Shown here piece after piece: positions 1 through 7,859 of a stretch of DNA of 11,298 nucleotides. Source of the stretch: Bacteroidales bacterium (GTDB lineage Bacteria > Bacteroidota > Bacteroidia > Bacteroidales > NBLH01); the NCBI GenBank assembly GCA_026988445.1, contig JALSLF010000434.1, positions 1-11,298 of the forward strand, given 5' to 3'. The notes under the pieces are model-generated. The model was not told the DNA's origin and searched no databases. It worked only from the letters and a program-made list of their open reading frames with translations. How positions within the stretch are numbered: position 1 is the first letter of the stretch; each line of letters opens with the position of its first letter. The position numbers and the translations under genes are program-made.

Positions 1-1593
1 TAATATTTCAATAGTCTCATCAATTAGTTCTTTAAATAAAACTTTCTGAGGACTAAATGTAATTATGCCTCTTTGTATTCTTGACCAAATCAGTAAGTTT
101 TCCAATAAATGAAAAGTTTTATCGGTTGAGGATTTTAAACTCCTGATAAGTTCCAATTTGCTTGCATCGCTTAATCGGTCATAAGTATCAATAAGTAAAC
201 CTAATGAAGATGCCCAATTACCTACCGGTCCTCTTAAATTATGAGCAATAATTCCAAAAAAATGGTCTTTTGTAGCGTTTAATTCAGCTAATCTAATATT
301 TTGCTCTTCTATTTTTTTTGTTCTTTGTAAAACTAATTTTTCAAGATTTTTGTTCGTATTTTGCATTTGATTGGATAATTTGCTATTTATTTTATAAGTA
401 TCGGCAAAACGGTGTACTAATATATATGATTGTGATAATAAAAACAGGAAAAAACTTAGAGGCAGTATGCTTGCTGTATGAATTATTTGCATATATATTA
501 ATGTATCGTATATAGCACCTAATGAAACAAATAAAATACTGATGAAAAATATTTTAGAGTCAAAGGATTTTTTGTATAGATTAATAGAAGCAATAATTAA
601 TATATATATTGCCGAAATAAGTGTTACCAAAAGATAGAAATAGAGAATATATTCCACTTTTAGAAAAAATAAGATTAATGAAAATACCGATAAAAAAGCA
701 AATATTCCAATAAGTTTATTCGTGTTTTTTATATTAAAAATGCTATTTGCAAAAAATACTAATACAGGAACAGCAAAAAACCAAGCGGACATTCTGATTT
801 GGCGTACCAATTGAAAATCATTTATAAAATACTGTAAGAAAAAGAGCGTAGAAAAATATAAGAAAACGAAAAAACTTAATAATGAAAAATACAGATTACT
901 CTTATGTCTGGGCAATAGCAAAAAAAGAGCAAAATGATAAATCAGTACTATTATGATACCCCCAAGGAGAAGAAGGTTAAATATATAATATTTTATTCTA
1001 TAAAAGCTAATATTTTGAGCATTTCCAAAAACCGGATTATAAAATATTCCTCCTGAACGATTATGCTCAAAGTTACTTACTTGAATAATTAGATTAAGGA
1101 CTGTATCTCCTTTAAATGGTTTAGTATCAATAAGAAATGACGGTTTATATTCTTCAACAACATTTGCAGGCCTACCATTGCTGCCAATTAACTCGTTATT
1201 GATAAATATTCTGGAAGCCGAAATAGGGGCTTCTTTTAAAAAGATTGCGAAAAATGAAGAAGTATCGTTAAGTAATATTTTTAAGCGGTAGGTACCAAAT
1301 CCTTGTCTTGGGTGATTGTTTATAAAGAACGAATTCCATAAAGTGCCTATTTGTACATAAGCGGGTTGATTAATTTTATTTTTATCAATAAAATTATCGG
1401 GTGTATATAATTCTCCCCAATAAAATTCCCATTCACCTGTTAAATCAATATTTTCGCTTGTCTGAAAATTCAAATTACGTAAATCAATGATTCCTTTTTG
1501 GGCAACAGGTACCATTTTTTTACCGGCAGAATTACAGCTACCCAACCCGAATAGCATTATTCCAAATAAAAGTATAAAAATAAGTTTTTGCAA
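1..1593 (-). CDS. 7TMR-DISM type sensor histidine kinase, 3' end cut by the window edge
   Basis: The frame is open without a stop from 1593 to base 1 (531 codons seen). Residues 1-20 form a lipoprotein-type signal ending LGSC, with Cys20 as the possible lipidated residue. Residues about 30-190 form an extracytoplasmic domain containing GEWEFYWGELYTP and GFGTYRLKI, typical of 7TMR-DISM sensors. About seven hydrophobic segments follow (204-393), then a charged helix (398-440) and a HisKA domain with the H-box FFGIIAHNLRGP, in which His451 is the phospho-acceptor, and the helix LLENLLIWSR near 496-505. The HATPase_c domain must lie beyond base 1. The start is chosen at TTG (1593-1591) because it follows the purine-rich AAAGAGAA and gives a complete signal peptide. 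The only nearby ATG (1557) would leave seven residues before Cys. It lies 46 nt after tilS, so co-transcription is likely. The ligand and the partner regulator are unknown. Confidence 0.88.
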   Translation of the reverse strand, partial: MQKLIFILLFGIMLFGLGSCNSAGKKMVPVAQKGIIDLRNLNFQTSENIDLTGEWEFYWGELYTPDNFIDKNKINQPAYVQIGTLWNSFFINNHPRQGFGTYRLKILLNDTSSFFAIFLKEAPISASRIFINNELIGSNGRPANVVEEYKPSFLIDTKPFKGDTVLNLIIQVSNFEHNRSGGIFYNPVFGNAQNISFYRIKYYIFNLLLLGGIIIVLIYHFALFLLLPRHKSNLYFSLLSFFVFLYFSTLFFLQYFINDFQLVRQIRMSAWFFAVPVLVFFANSIFNIKNTNKLIGIFAFLSVFSLILFFLKVEYILYFYLLVTLISAIYILIIASINLYKKSFDSKIFFISILFVSLGAIYDTLIYMQIIHTASILPLSFFLFLLSQSYILVHRFADTYKINSKLSNQMQNTNKNLEKLVLQRTKKIEEQNIRLAELNATKDHFFGIIAHNLRGPVGNWASSLGLLIDTYDRLSDASKLELIRSLKSSTDKTFHLLENLLIWSRIQRGIITFSPQKVLFKELIDETIEIL

Positions 1594-1594
1594 A

Positions 1595-1602
1595 TTCTCT
1601 TT
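1595..1602 (-). promoter_or_regulatory. Purine-rich ribosome binding site supporting a TTG start
   Basis: On the minus strand AAAGAGAA ends one base before the TTG codon at 1593-1591. No in-frame ATG or GTG upstream gives a signal peptide, and the frame has no other plausible start before the lipobox. The purine run lies closer than the usual 5-8 nt if its 3' part is counted, so it supports the start but does not prove it. Confidence 0.45.
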
Positions 1603-1639
1603 GTGTTTAGGTTCGTTCTCAAAGCGAATATAAAAAAAA

Positions 1640-3001
1640 TCACACAAAATTTAAGCTTATTTGCATAATATTTTCAGTATTGGAAAGTATTTTATATCGA
1701 TTATCAATTCGGTAGCCGATTACCCATACAATATCTTTGCCTGAAAGGAGCACCAAAATATTTCTTTTTTGAATCGTAGGTATTTTTTTGTCGATAAAAA
1801 AATCGCTTAATTTTTTCTTTTGATTCATTCCCAAAGGATAAAAAGAATCACCATATTCCCAACGGCGGATAATTAATGGAAACTTCAGTTTTTCTATATC
1901 TAAAACGGCAATATTATTATCTTTAGGAATCTTAAAATCACCGGTAATTTTCTTATATTCAATAGTAAATTGAAATTTTTTAAAACTCTGCCGGTTAATT
2001 TTATGATTGAATATTAATTCATTTTGCTTTTCGTGCAGATATACAAGTGTATTATCTTCTTCATCATAAATAGGAGATAAAATTAAAAATGCTCTATCTT
2101 TAATAATTTGATATTCATCAGAAAAAAAGGTCTTACCGGAAATTCCTTTTAATGAGTTAGCTATGTCTTCAACCTGAGCCGGATTAAATCCGTAAGGAGC
2201 TAAAAGCTCATATAAATAAAACGATAAATGCTTTAATTCTGTTAATTTTTTTATATCAAAAAATATATGAACATCTTTTTCAGAACATATCTCTTTACGT
2301 ATTTCGGAAATTTTTTCTTGTAAAATATCTTGTGTAACATTCAATAAATCAATGGATTTTAAAATATTTTCCCGATAAGCGGTATTAATGTCTTTAAATT
2401 GCGGAATAATGTCGTGCCGGAGTTTGTTTCGCTTAAAGCGTATATCTTTATTTGAATCGTCTTCACGATATTTTAATTCATTTTCTTGTATATATTCTTC
2501 AATTTGGTTTCGGTTTGCAAATAAAAGCGGACGAATCAATCGATTTGATTTTGCTTTAATGCCTGATAGTCCGCGAATACCGGTTCCGCGAACAAGGTTT
2601 AAAAAAAATGTTTCGATTACATCATCGCTATGGTGTGCGGTGGCAATATAATTATAGGCATTTTCTTTTCTGATTTTTTCAAACCAATCGTATCGTAATT
2701 CCCTTGCCGCCATTTCAATTGAAATTCCTTTTTCTTCGGCGTAAGTGTATGTATCAAAGTCTGTTCTGTAAAAGCGAGCTTTATATTTTTTAGCTAATTC
2801 TTGTGTGAGTTGGGCATCAAGATAGGAGGCAATACCTCGCAAATGAAAATTACAATGCGCTACAGCAAATTTATAGCCGCTATGCGCAAATAAATCGAGC
2901 ATAACAACAGAGTCTTTACCGCCGCTCACGGCTAATAAAATTTTATCTTTTTCTTTTAGAAAAAGTGTATTTTTCAGGTATGATTTGAATTGTTCTAACA
3001 T
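1640..3001 (-). CDS. tilS: tRNA(Ile)-lysidine synthetase TilS
   Basis: TilS uses ATP and lysine to convert C34 of the CAU-anticodon tRNA-Ile to lysidine, so that the tRNA reads AUA and is charged with isoleucine. It is a cytoplasmic and normally essential enzyme. The 453-residue length fits the full three-domain form. The PP-loop SGGKDS is at residues 26-31, HCNFHLRG at 49-56, EMAARELRYDWF at 96-107, and the HHSDDVIET block at about 123-131, followed by RGTGIRGLSGI. The C-terminal TilS domain is recognisable in the last 90 residues (KLSDFFIDKKIPTIQKRN, then VWVIGYRID). The Lys inside SGGKDS resembles TtcA, but TtcA needs CxxC pairs that are absent here, and the C-terminal domain settles the call. 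The stop lies 46 nt before the kinase start. Upstream there are 93 nt to the TPR gene. Confidence 0.95.
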   Translation of the reverse strand: MLEQFKSYLKNTLFLKEKDKILLAVSGGKDSVVMLDLFAHSGYKFAVAHCNFHLRGIASYLDAQLTQELAKKYKARFYRTDFDTYTYAEEKGISIEMAARELRYDWFEKIRKENAYNYIATAHHSDDVIETFFLNLVRGTGIRGLSGIKAKSNRLIRPLLFANRNQIEEYIQENELKYREDDSNKDIRFKRNKLRHDIIPQFKDINTAYRENILKSIDLLNVTQDILQEKISEIRKEICSEKDVHIFFDIKKLTELKHLSFYLYELLAPYGFNPAQVEDIANSLKGISGKTFFSDEYQIIKDRAFLILSPIYDEEDNTLVYLHEKQNELIFNHKINRQSFKKFQFTIEYKKITGDFKIPKDNNIAVLDIEKLKFPLIIRRWEYGDSFYPLGMNQKKKLSDFFIDKKIPTIQKRNILVLLSGKDIVWVIGYRIDNRYKILSNTENIMQISLNFV

Positions 3002-3094
3002 GATTAATTATGTAATCTTTAAAGGTCTTTCTTTATTTAATTGGTAGCACCATATTTTAAACTGTAATTCTCAGCTCACAGAGCTAAGGTACGG
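3002..3094. other. Intergenic region between the TPR gene and tilS with a small hairpin
   Basis: This 93-bp gap holds a short perfect stem, AGCTC-ACA-GAGCT (3073-3085), 10 nt past the TPR stop codon in the direction of transcription. No T-run follows it directly, so it is at best a weak terminator or attenuator. I found no TAnnTTTG promoter element for tilS here. The nearest match is TACCTTAG at 3084-3091, with one mismatch and no TTG at the proper distance. Confidence 0.35.
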
Positions 3095-5029
3095 CTATCT
3101 TGCACAATATCTTTTTATTACGGCATAGGCTTTTTCCAGACCTAATTCACCGGCTTTGCTTAAATCAGCGCAAGCCAAATCCATTTGATTCAAATATATA
3201 TGTATCAATGCCTTATTATAATATGCTTCTGCAAATTCGGGTTCTAATTTCAATGCACGCTCATAGTCGTACAAAGCCCCGTTATAATCTTTGGCTTTAG
3301 TTTTAATATTTGCCCGGTTAAAATAAATTATTGCCCAATCGGGTTCAATTTTTAGCGCATTTGTATAATCCTTAATAATAGCTCGATAATCAAAGTTTTG
3401 TTCCGTCTTTTTGTTAATTTGTTTTTGTTTTTGATTTACCGAAATATTAATTTCTTGCTCAATCGAATTAATAAACTCAATCGTTTTTGTTTGTGCATAG
3501 CCGCGATTTAAGAGTGCCGGAGCAAAGTCCGGCTTTATTTCAAGTGCCTTATTAAAGGCTTTTACGGATAGATTGAAGTTTTTATCGGATAATTCAATAA
3601 TTCCTTTTATCAACCAGTAAAACTCATTGTGTTCTACGTTTTTATATACAGAATCTAAAATTCCGGTATATTTATTTACAGCGATTAATGTATCGGAAGT
3701 ACTGATTGCTAAACTTAAAGGTTTCAGCAATTTTTTATTGTACACCTCTATATTACGCAAGTTGTTATATTTAATATCTTGATTATCAAATACATTAATA
3801 AAGAAGTCGGGTAGGGGATCTATACCCGAAAATACACTGTATATGCGCCCGTCTCCAATAAAATTATTGTTGAAATTTGCTTCTAATTCTATTACCTTTC
3901 TATATTTGGCTTGATTAAAAACGGCGCCGGATGTATCAGCGTTTTGCTTGTTCATTTTTATTTCTGCAATCCGGTAATCTTGCAGTGCCTTTGCTGTATA
4001 TCCCAGTTTTCGTTCAGCCATTGAACGCATATAATAGGCTTCACCAAAATCGGGGTAAATATCTATGGCAGAAGTAAAATCATCAATAGCTTCATGATAT
4101 TGTTTAAGCTCAAATCGCATTTGTCCGCGATTGTAGTGGGTTAAAATGTGGTTTGGGTTAATCTGCGACACTTTCAATAAATCAGCAATAGCTTTTTCCG
4201 TTTCGCCTTTTTGCGCAAAAAGCATGGCGCGGTTGTAGTAAGCCAGCGCATTATAAGGATTTAATTCAATTACTTTTCCGTAATCGGATAGTGTACCCTC
4301 AATATCATCCAATTTGAATTTAGCAAGGGCACGTACATAGTATGTGTAGGCAGCTTTTGGATTAATTTTCAAGGCATGATTGTAATCCCTGATAGCTTTA
4401 TCATAAGCTTCTTGTTGAAAATAGATTAAACCGCGCCGCACAAATGCCTGAGCATCAAATTGATTAATTGCTATTGCACGATTACAATCAGCTACAGCTT
4501 CATCAAATTGTTTTAAGCCTGATTTTGCAACAGCCCTATATATGTAAAACTCAGGAATACTCCCATTTAATTTTATGGCTTTGTTCAGGTCTTGAATGGC
4601 TGCAGAATAGTTTTGAATATTGATTTTTGTTAATGCTCTTGCAGAATATAATCCGGGGTTGTTGATATCTAAACTAATGGCTTTGTCAAAATCGTTTAGT
4701 GCACTATTGTAATTACGCAGTGCATCTTTAGCAATCCCACGATATTGATAGGCTAAAGGAAAAAAAGGATTGATACGAATGGTTTCCGTAAAATCGTTTA
4801 CGGCACCTGTATAGTCGCTTAAACCAAATTTTGCAATACCCCGATAAAAATAAGCATCGTATAAATTGGGTTTTATCTTTATTACCGTGTTTAAACGTTC
4901 AATGGCTTCGGCATTTTGATTGTTCATAATTTCACGCCTTGCCTTATCGATGTACACAGGGGTGTTTATTTGTGAAGCTACATTTAGTATTAGAAGATTA
5001 TATATCAGTAAAACAAACAAAAATCTCAT
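3095..5029 (-). CDS. Secreted tetratricopeptide-repeat protein (about 14 TPRs)
   Basis: The protein has 644 residues. Residues 1-19 form a hydrophobic signal peptide (MRFLFVLLIYNLLILNVAS), so it is exported. Ten consecutive 34-residue TPRs run from about residue 22 to 365, each with the A-Y-Y-x-R-G/A pattern in helix A and AI-x-DY/DF in helix B, ending in I-x-P-x. A non-TPR stretch of roughly 110 residues follows, then about four more repeats to the C-terminus, one interrupted by a Lys/Gln-rich insertion of about 30 residues. The last repeat ends LACADLSKAGELGLEKA, a common ending in Bacteroidota TPR proteins. TPRs bind other proteins. No catalytic domain is visible and no specific function can be named. 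It starts 11 nt after the FISUMP gene, so the two are probably one transcript and may act together in the envelope. Confidence 0.88.
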   Translation of the reverse strand: MRFLFVLLIYNLLILNVASQINTPVYIDKARREIMNNQNAEAIERLNTVIKIKPNLYDAYFYRGIAKFGLSDYTGAVNDFTETIRINPFFPLAYQYRGIAKDALRNYNSALNDFDKAISLDINNPGLYSARALTKINIQNYSAAIQDLNKAIKLNGSIPEFYIYRAVAKSGLKQFDEAVADCNRAIAINQFDAQAFVRRGLIYFQQEAYDKAIRDYNHALKINPKAAYTYYVRALAKFKLDDIEGTLSDYGKVIELNPYNALAYYNRAMLFAQKGETEKAIADLLKVSQINPNHILTHYNRGQMRFELKQYHEAIDDFTSAIDIYPDFGEAYYMRSMAERKLGYTAKALQDYRIAEIKMNKQNADTSGAVFNQAKYRKVIELEANFNNNFIGDGRIYSVFSGIDPLPDFFINVFDNQDIKYNNLRNIEVYNKKLLKPLSLAISTSDTLIAVNKYTGILDSVYKNVEHNEFYWLIKGIIELSDKNFNLSVKAFNKALEIKPDFAPALLNRGYAQTKTIEFINSIEQEINISVNQKQKQINKKTEQNFDYRAIIKDYTNALKIEPDWAIIYFNRANIKTKAKDYNGALYDYERALKLEPEFAEAYYNKALIHIYLNQMDLACADLSKAGELGLEKAYAVIKRYCAR

Positions 5030-5040
5030 TAAAAAAAGAA

Positions 5041-5595
5041 TTAATCTTTAATAAAACGTACACTTAAACCGGATTTTTTATCGCTAACGTGGATGCTTGC
5101 TGTTTCGCCACCGTCGCCAACTCTACAATCCCATGCATATTCATTATCGTCTTGAGTAGAAGTCCAAAACATAGATACTTGATTGTTTCCTTCATATCCT
5201 TCGTCAAACCAATAAAAACCACCTTTTAAGGCATTAAATCCTGTTGTGCCGCCTTCTTTAAGAGCTAAAAAAGCATCGTAAGATTCATCACCGCCAAATG
5301 AATTTAATAATGTTTCAAACTCTTTTTGTGTAGGTAAATGCCAGCCTTCGGGTGCAATTTGTTTTGCCGTTTCCCAATCGTACAAATAGCCAAACTTAAG
5401 TACATTTTGTTCATTATCGTCATAAGCCCAAAAGTTTCCATTTTCCGGTTTATACGCAAAATTTTCGGCAAACCATACTTGCTCGCCTATTTTTACGGTT
5501 TTGTATTGGTGATTATCTCTTGTATCAGTAAAAGTATTTTGAGAAAATAAATTAATACTAATTGATAATGCTGCAAATAGGAGTAAAGTTTTCAT
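5041..5595 (-). CDS. Secreted FISUMP-domain protein (Fibrobacter succinogenes major paralogous domain)
   Basis: The 184-residue protein has a signal peptide at residues 1-19 (MKTLLLFAALSISINLFSQ), and the mature part is almost entirely one FISUMP domain. Its markers are TFTDTRDNHQYKTVKIGEQ at the N-terminus, VWFAENFAY, the GYLYDWETA segment, the WHLPTQKEFETLL signature near the middle, FWTSTQ, and a terminal SVRFIKD. The family is abundant in Fibrobacter and Bacteroidota surface and secreted proteins and is related to the C-type-lectin-like or formylglycine-generating fold in some copies. Its biochemical role is not established. Here it is a single short domain without a PorSS or type IX C-terminal tail that I can see. 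It is the first gene of a pair with the TPR protein. The 5' leader is A-rich with no clear Shine-Dalgarno. Confidence 0.88.
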   Translation of the reverse strand: MKTLLLFAALSISINLFSQNTFTDTRDNHQYKTVKIGEQVWFAENFAYKPENGNFWAYDDNEQNVLKFGYLYDWETAKQIAPEGWHLPTQKEFETLLNSFGGDESYDAFLALKEGGTTGFNALKGGFYWFDEGYEGNNQVSMFWTSTQDDNEYAWDCRVGDGGETASIHVSDKKSGLSVRFIKD

Positions 5596-5949
5596 ATTTT
5601 TTAAATTTTTAGGGTTTGTATAACGAACGTTGATTACGGGGGATATATTTTTGAGCTAAATAATTAAAATAAAAAGTAATTATTTTAATATCCAAAATGG
5701 ACAGCTATTAGAAGTACATAATTCATATCTGCAAATATTTTTAAGTGATTTTTGTAACCCTTATTATTAATCATAGATGTTTCATCTATTCGTAGCAAAA
5801 AAATAATAAGCTATTGATATGTATTTTTGATGAAAAATCCGGAGTGCGACTTTATTAATTTACATAGTGTGAGTAACTTAATGCTTATAAGATTTATAGA
5901 TTTTAGTCGCACGCCGAACAGATATACATTCATTAGTCAGACAGGGATA
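5596..5949. other. 354-bp intergenic region between the transaldolase-CBS and FISUMP genes
   Basis: No gene was found here on either strand, and no tRNA-like fold. The right half carries the spaced inverted repeat listed separately (5838-5918). The left half must contain the FISUMP promoter, but I found no clean TAnnTTTG. TACTTTTT near 5675-5682 on the minus strand is the closest match and is weak. Confidence 0.5.
5838..5918. repeat. Spaced inverted repeat, possible terminator of the sugar operon
   Basis: The left arm (5838-5851, TCCGGAGTGCGACT) pairs with the right arm (5905-5918) at 12 of 14 positions, with an uninterrupted core of eight (GTGCGACT / AGTCGCAC). The loop is 53 nt and AT-rich. 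On the minus strand, the direction of transcription of the upstream gene, the distal arm is followed directly by ATTTTT (5832-5837), which would suit intrinsic termination 32 nt past the transaldolase-CBS stop. The long loop is unusual for a terminator, so a small non-autonomous element with terminal inverted repeats is the alternative. Confidence 0.4.
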
Positions 5950-6954
5950 TTAAATATCTTGAATATCCAGTAAACCAATAGGTTTTCCTTGTTCTGTTAC
6001 CAATAAATTATCAATTTTGTATTGTTTAAACAGTTCATTTGCTTTGAAAAGCAACTCATCGCTTTCGATAGAAATTGGTTTATTGTATTTAAACTCAGCC
6101 ATTTTTTTCGTTAATACATCTCTTCCTTCTTTTTGGATAACACGGCGCAAATCACCATCAGTAAATACACCCACAGCTTCGTCGCTGCCGTTGGTTATTA
6201 TTATACAACCAAAACCGTATTCCGACATGCTGATAATGGCATCTTGTAAACTTGTATCTTTCGATACTACCGGGTTAATTTTATTCATGGCTTCTTTCAC
6301 TTTAACAGTCATTAGGCGGGTATGCTCATAAAACTGCTCAGTACCTAATTTTGTAAAGTTATTTTCCGACATTTGACGTAAAATTTTATAAGGAACCGTA
6401 ATGTTGTGTACCCCTATATTTATGGCATTACGCACGTGTTCAATATTACGCACCGATGAAAACATAATTTTTGTATCGTATCCGTAATAATTTACGGCAT
6501 CTACACACTGTTCAACCAGTGCTAAGGCATCATGACCTTGGTCTTGTAAACGACCTACCAGCGGACAAACATAGTTGGCTCCGGCGTGCATTGCCATATA
6601 GGCTTGTTGCAATGTATAAACCAAGTGTACATTTACCATAATATCTTCATTACGAAGCATTTTACAGGCTTTTACTCCTTCCAAAGAAATAGGAATTTTA
6701 AAAACCGAACGTTTGGGGTCTAATCCCATATCGATTTGGCGATGTGCCTCTTTATATATTTCATCAGCGGTTCTGCCTAATGCTTCAACTTGTAAAACAG
6801 GTACAATTTCCGCTAATTTCAAAATTAAACTATCCACATCAGTTACACCATGTCGGTGCATGAAAGTAGGGGTGGTGGTTAAACCATCTAAAAAGCCGAG
6901 TTGAAATGCTTTTTCAATTTCTTGATAATCGGCACTGTCTAAATATAATTCCAT
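5950..6954 (-). CDS. Transaldolase-like (FSA/TalC family) domain fused to a KdsD-type CBS pair
   Basis: Residues 1-220 are a class I aldolase barrel of the small transaldolase type. They include MELYLDSAD with Asp6, a Schiff-base lysine at Lys86 in SVFKIPIS, and Arg135 in PLVGRLQD. Residues about 222-334 form two CBS motifs. The first contains GVFTDGDLRR (262-271), the hallmark of the CBS region of arabinose-5-phosphate isomerase (KdsD/KpsF), and the second ends PIGLLDIQDI. The SIS isomerase domain of KdsD is missing. The signature TTNP reads TTTP (residues 26-29), and the position of the FSA catalytic Tyr131 appears to be Leu132, so the active site is altered. The gene lies 71 nt downstream of kdsA, which suggests a role in supplying or controlling sugar phosphates for Kdo or Kdo8N synthesis. 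That role is inference. The CBS pair may sense a nucleotide or sugar nucleotide. Confidence 0.85.
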   Translation of the reverse strand: MELYLDSADYQEIEKAFQLGFLDGLTTTPTFMHRHGVTDVDSLILKLAEIVPVLQVEALGRTADEIYKEAHRQIDMGLDPKRSVFKIPISLEGVKACKMLRNEDIMVNVHLVYTLQQAYMAMHAGANYVCPLVGRLQDQGHDALALVEQCVDAVNYYGYDTKIMFSSVRNIEHVRNAINIGVHNITVPYKILRQMSENNFTKLGTEQFYEHTRLMTVKVKEAMNKINPVVSKDTSLQDAIISMSEYGFGCIIITNGSDEAVGVFTDGDLRRVIQKEGRDVLTKKMAEFKYNKPISIESDELLFKANELFKQYKIDNLLVTEQGKPIGLLDIQDI

Positions 6955-6987
6955 TTTTTTATTTAATTTATTTTTAAAAATTGTTCT

Positions 6988-7026
6988 ATTGTTAAAACTT
7001 GTCCGCCCGCCGGCGGATTGTTAAAC
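6988..7026. repeat. GC-rich hairpin flanked by short direct repeats between kdsA and the transaldolase-CBS gene
   Basis: The core TCCGCC-CGCC-GGCGGA (7002-7017) is a perfect 6-bp GC stem with a 4-nt loop in otherwise very AT-rich DNA. It is flanked by two copies of ATTGTTAAA (6988-6996 and 7017-7025), the right copy ending at the kdsA stop codon. No T-run follows, so it does not look like a standard terminator. It may be a processing or stability hairpin, or a tiny palindromic insert with duplicated target. Confidence 0.5.
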
Positions 7027-7859
7027 TATTTCCTGTATTTTACTTCCAAATTATGAAATTCAATTACCGGCTTTAAAAATTCCTCTAAATCAAATACACA
7101 TAACTGGCTGGCTGCATCGCATTTTGCCGTAGAAGGGTCGGGATGGGCTTCTATGAAAATACCATCAACACCGGCAGCAACTCCGGCGCGCGAAAGTACA
7201 GGTAAATATTCACGTGCTCCTCCGCTTGGGTCTGCACTGGGAATACCGTATTTACGTATTGAATGCGTTACATCAAAAACAATCGGATAGCCTGTTTTCC
7301 CCATTTCGTAAAAACTGCGCGGGTCAACAATTAAATCATTGTAGCCGAAAGTATAACCTCTTTCCGTTAGTATAATTTGGTCGTTTCCTGCATCAACAGC
7401 TTTTTGAGCCGGTTTTGCCATATTCTCAGGTGCCAAAAACTGCCCGTGTTTGATATTGACTACTTTTCCGGTTTTTGCCGCAGCCGTTACAATAGATGAT
7501 TGCATGCATAAATAGGCAGGGATTTGAATTACATCCAATACTTCGGCAGCCGGAGCAGCTTGTGTATGGTCGTGAATATCGGAAAGAACCGGAAAACCAA
7601 ACTGTTCTTTTACCTTTTGCAGGATTTTTAAACCTTCATCTAATCCGGGACCATGAAAAAAATCTAAGGCGCTTCGGTTATCTTTTGTAAATGATGATTT
7701 ATAAATTACCGGAATATTTAATTTTTCGGATATTTCTTTCAGCATCTCGGCTGTTTTCATCATAATGCTTTCATCTTCAATCACACAGGGTCCCGAAATT
7801 AAAAACAATTCATCGGCACCGCATTCTATATTTCCTACTTTTACTATTTTTTTACTCAT
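7026..7859 (-). CDS. kdsA: 3-deoxy-8-phosphooctulonate (Kdo-8-P) synthase, metal-dependent type
   Basis: KdsA condenses phosphoenolpyruvate with D-arabinose 5-phosphate to give Kdo-8-phosphate in the cytoplasm, the first committed step to the Kdo core sugar. The 277-residue protein matches the family from end to end: LFLISGPCVIE (19-28), YKSSFTKDNRS (53-63), SDIHDHTQ, the QIPAYLCMQS block, NIKHGQFLAP, TERGYTFGYNDLIVDPR, and FDVTHSIRKYG. Cys25 sits where the metal-dependent class has its ligand cysteine (Aquifex Cys11; E. coli has Asn), and His199, Glu237 and Asp248 match the other three ligands. The start ATG lies inside the last codons of the HEPN gene (8-nt overlap), so translation may be coupled. 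In a Kdo8N pathway its product is the precursor before KdsC, KdnB and KdnA act. Confidence 0.96.
   Translation of the reverse strand: MSKKIVKVGNIECGADELFLISGPCVIEDESIMMKTAEMLKEISEKLNIPVIYKSSFTKDNRSALDFFHGPGLDEGLKILQKVKEQFGFPVLSDIHDHTQAAPAAEVLDVIQIPAYLCMQSSIVTAAAKTGKVVNIKHGQFLAPENMAKPAQKAVDAGNDQIILTERGYTFGYNDLIVDPRSFYEMGKTGYPIVFDVTHSIRKYGIPSADPSGGAREYLPVLSRAGVAAGVDGIFIEAHPDPSTAKCDAASQLCVFDLEEFLKPVIEFHNLEVKYRK

Noticed and set aside
318..515. Plus-strand 65-codon open frame
   Set aside because: It lies inside the continuous minus-strand histidine kinase frame and its product resembles no family; it is a shadow of that gene.
1640..3001. tRNA 2-thiocytidine synthetase TtcA, because of SGGKDS
   Set aside because: No CxxC pairs for an iron-sulfur cluster, and a clear C-terminal TilS domain is present.
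6017..6331. Plus-strand 104-codon open frame opposite the transaldolase-CBS gene
   Set aside because: It is antisense to well-conserved CBS coding sequence, with no start signal or family resemblance.
7026..7859. DAHP synthase instead of Kdo-8-P synthase
   Set aside because: The two families are related, but the 277-residue length, YKSSFTKDNRS and TERGYTFGYNDLIVDPR match KdsA throughout.
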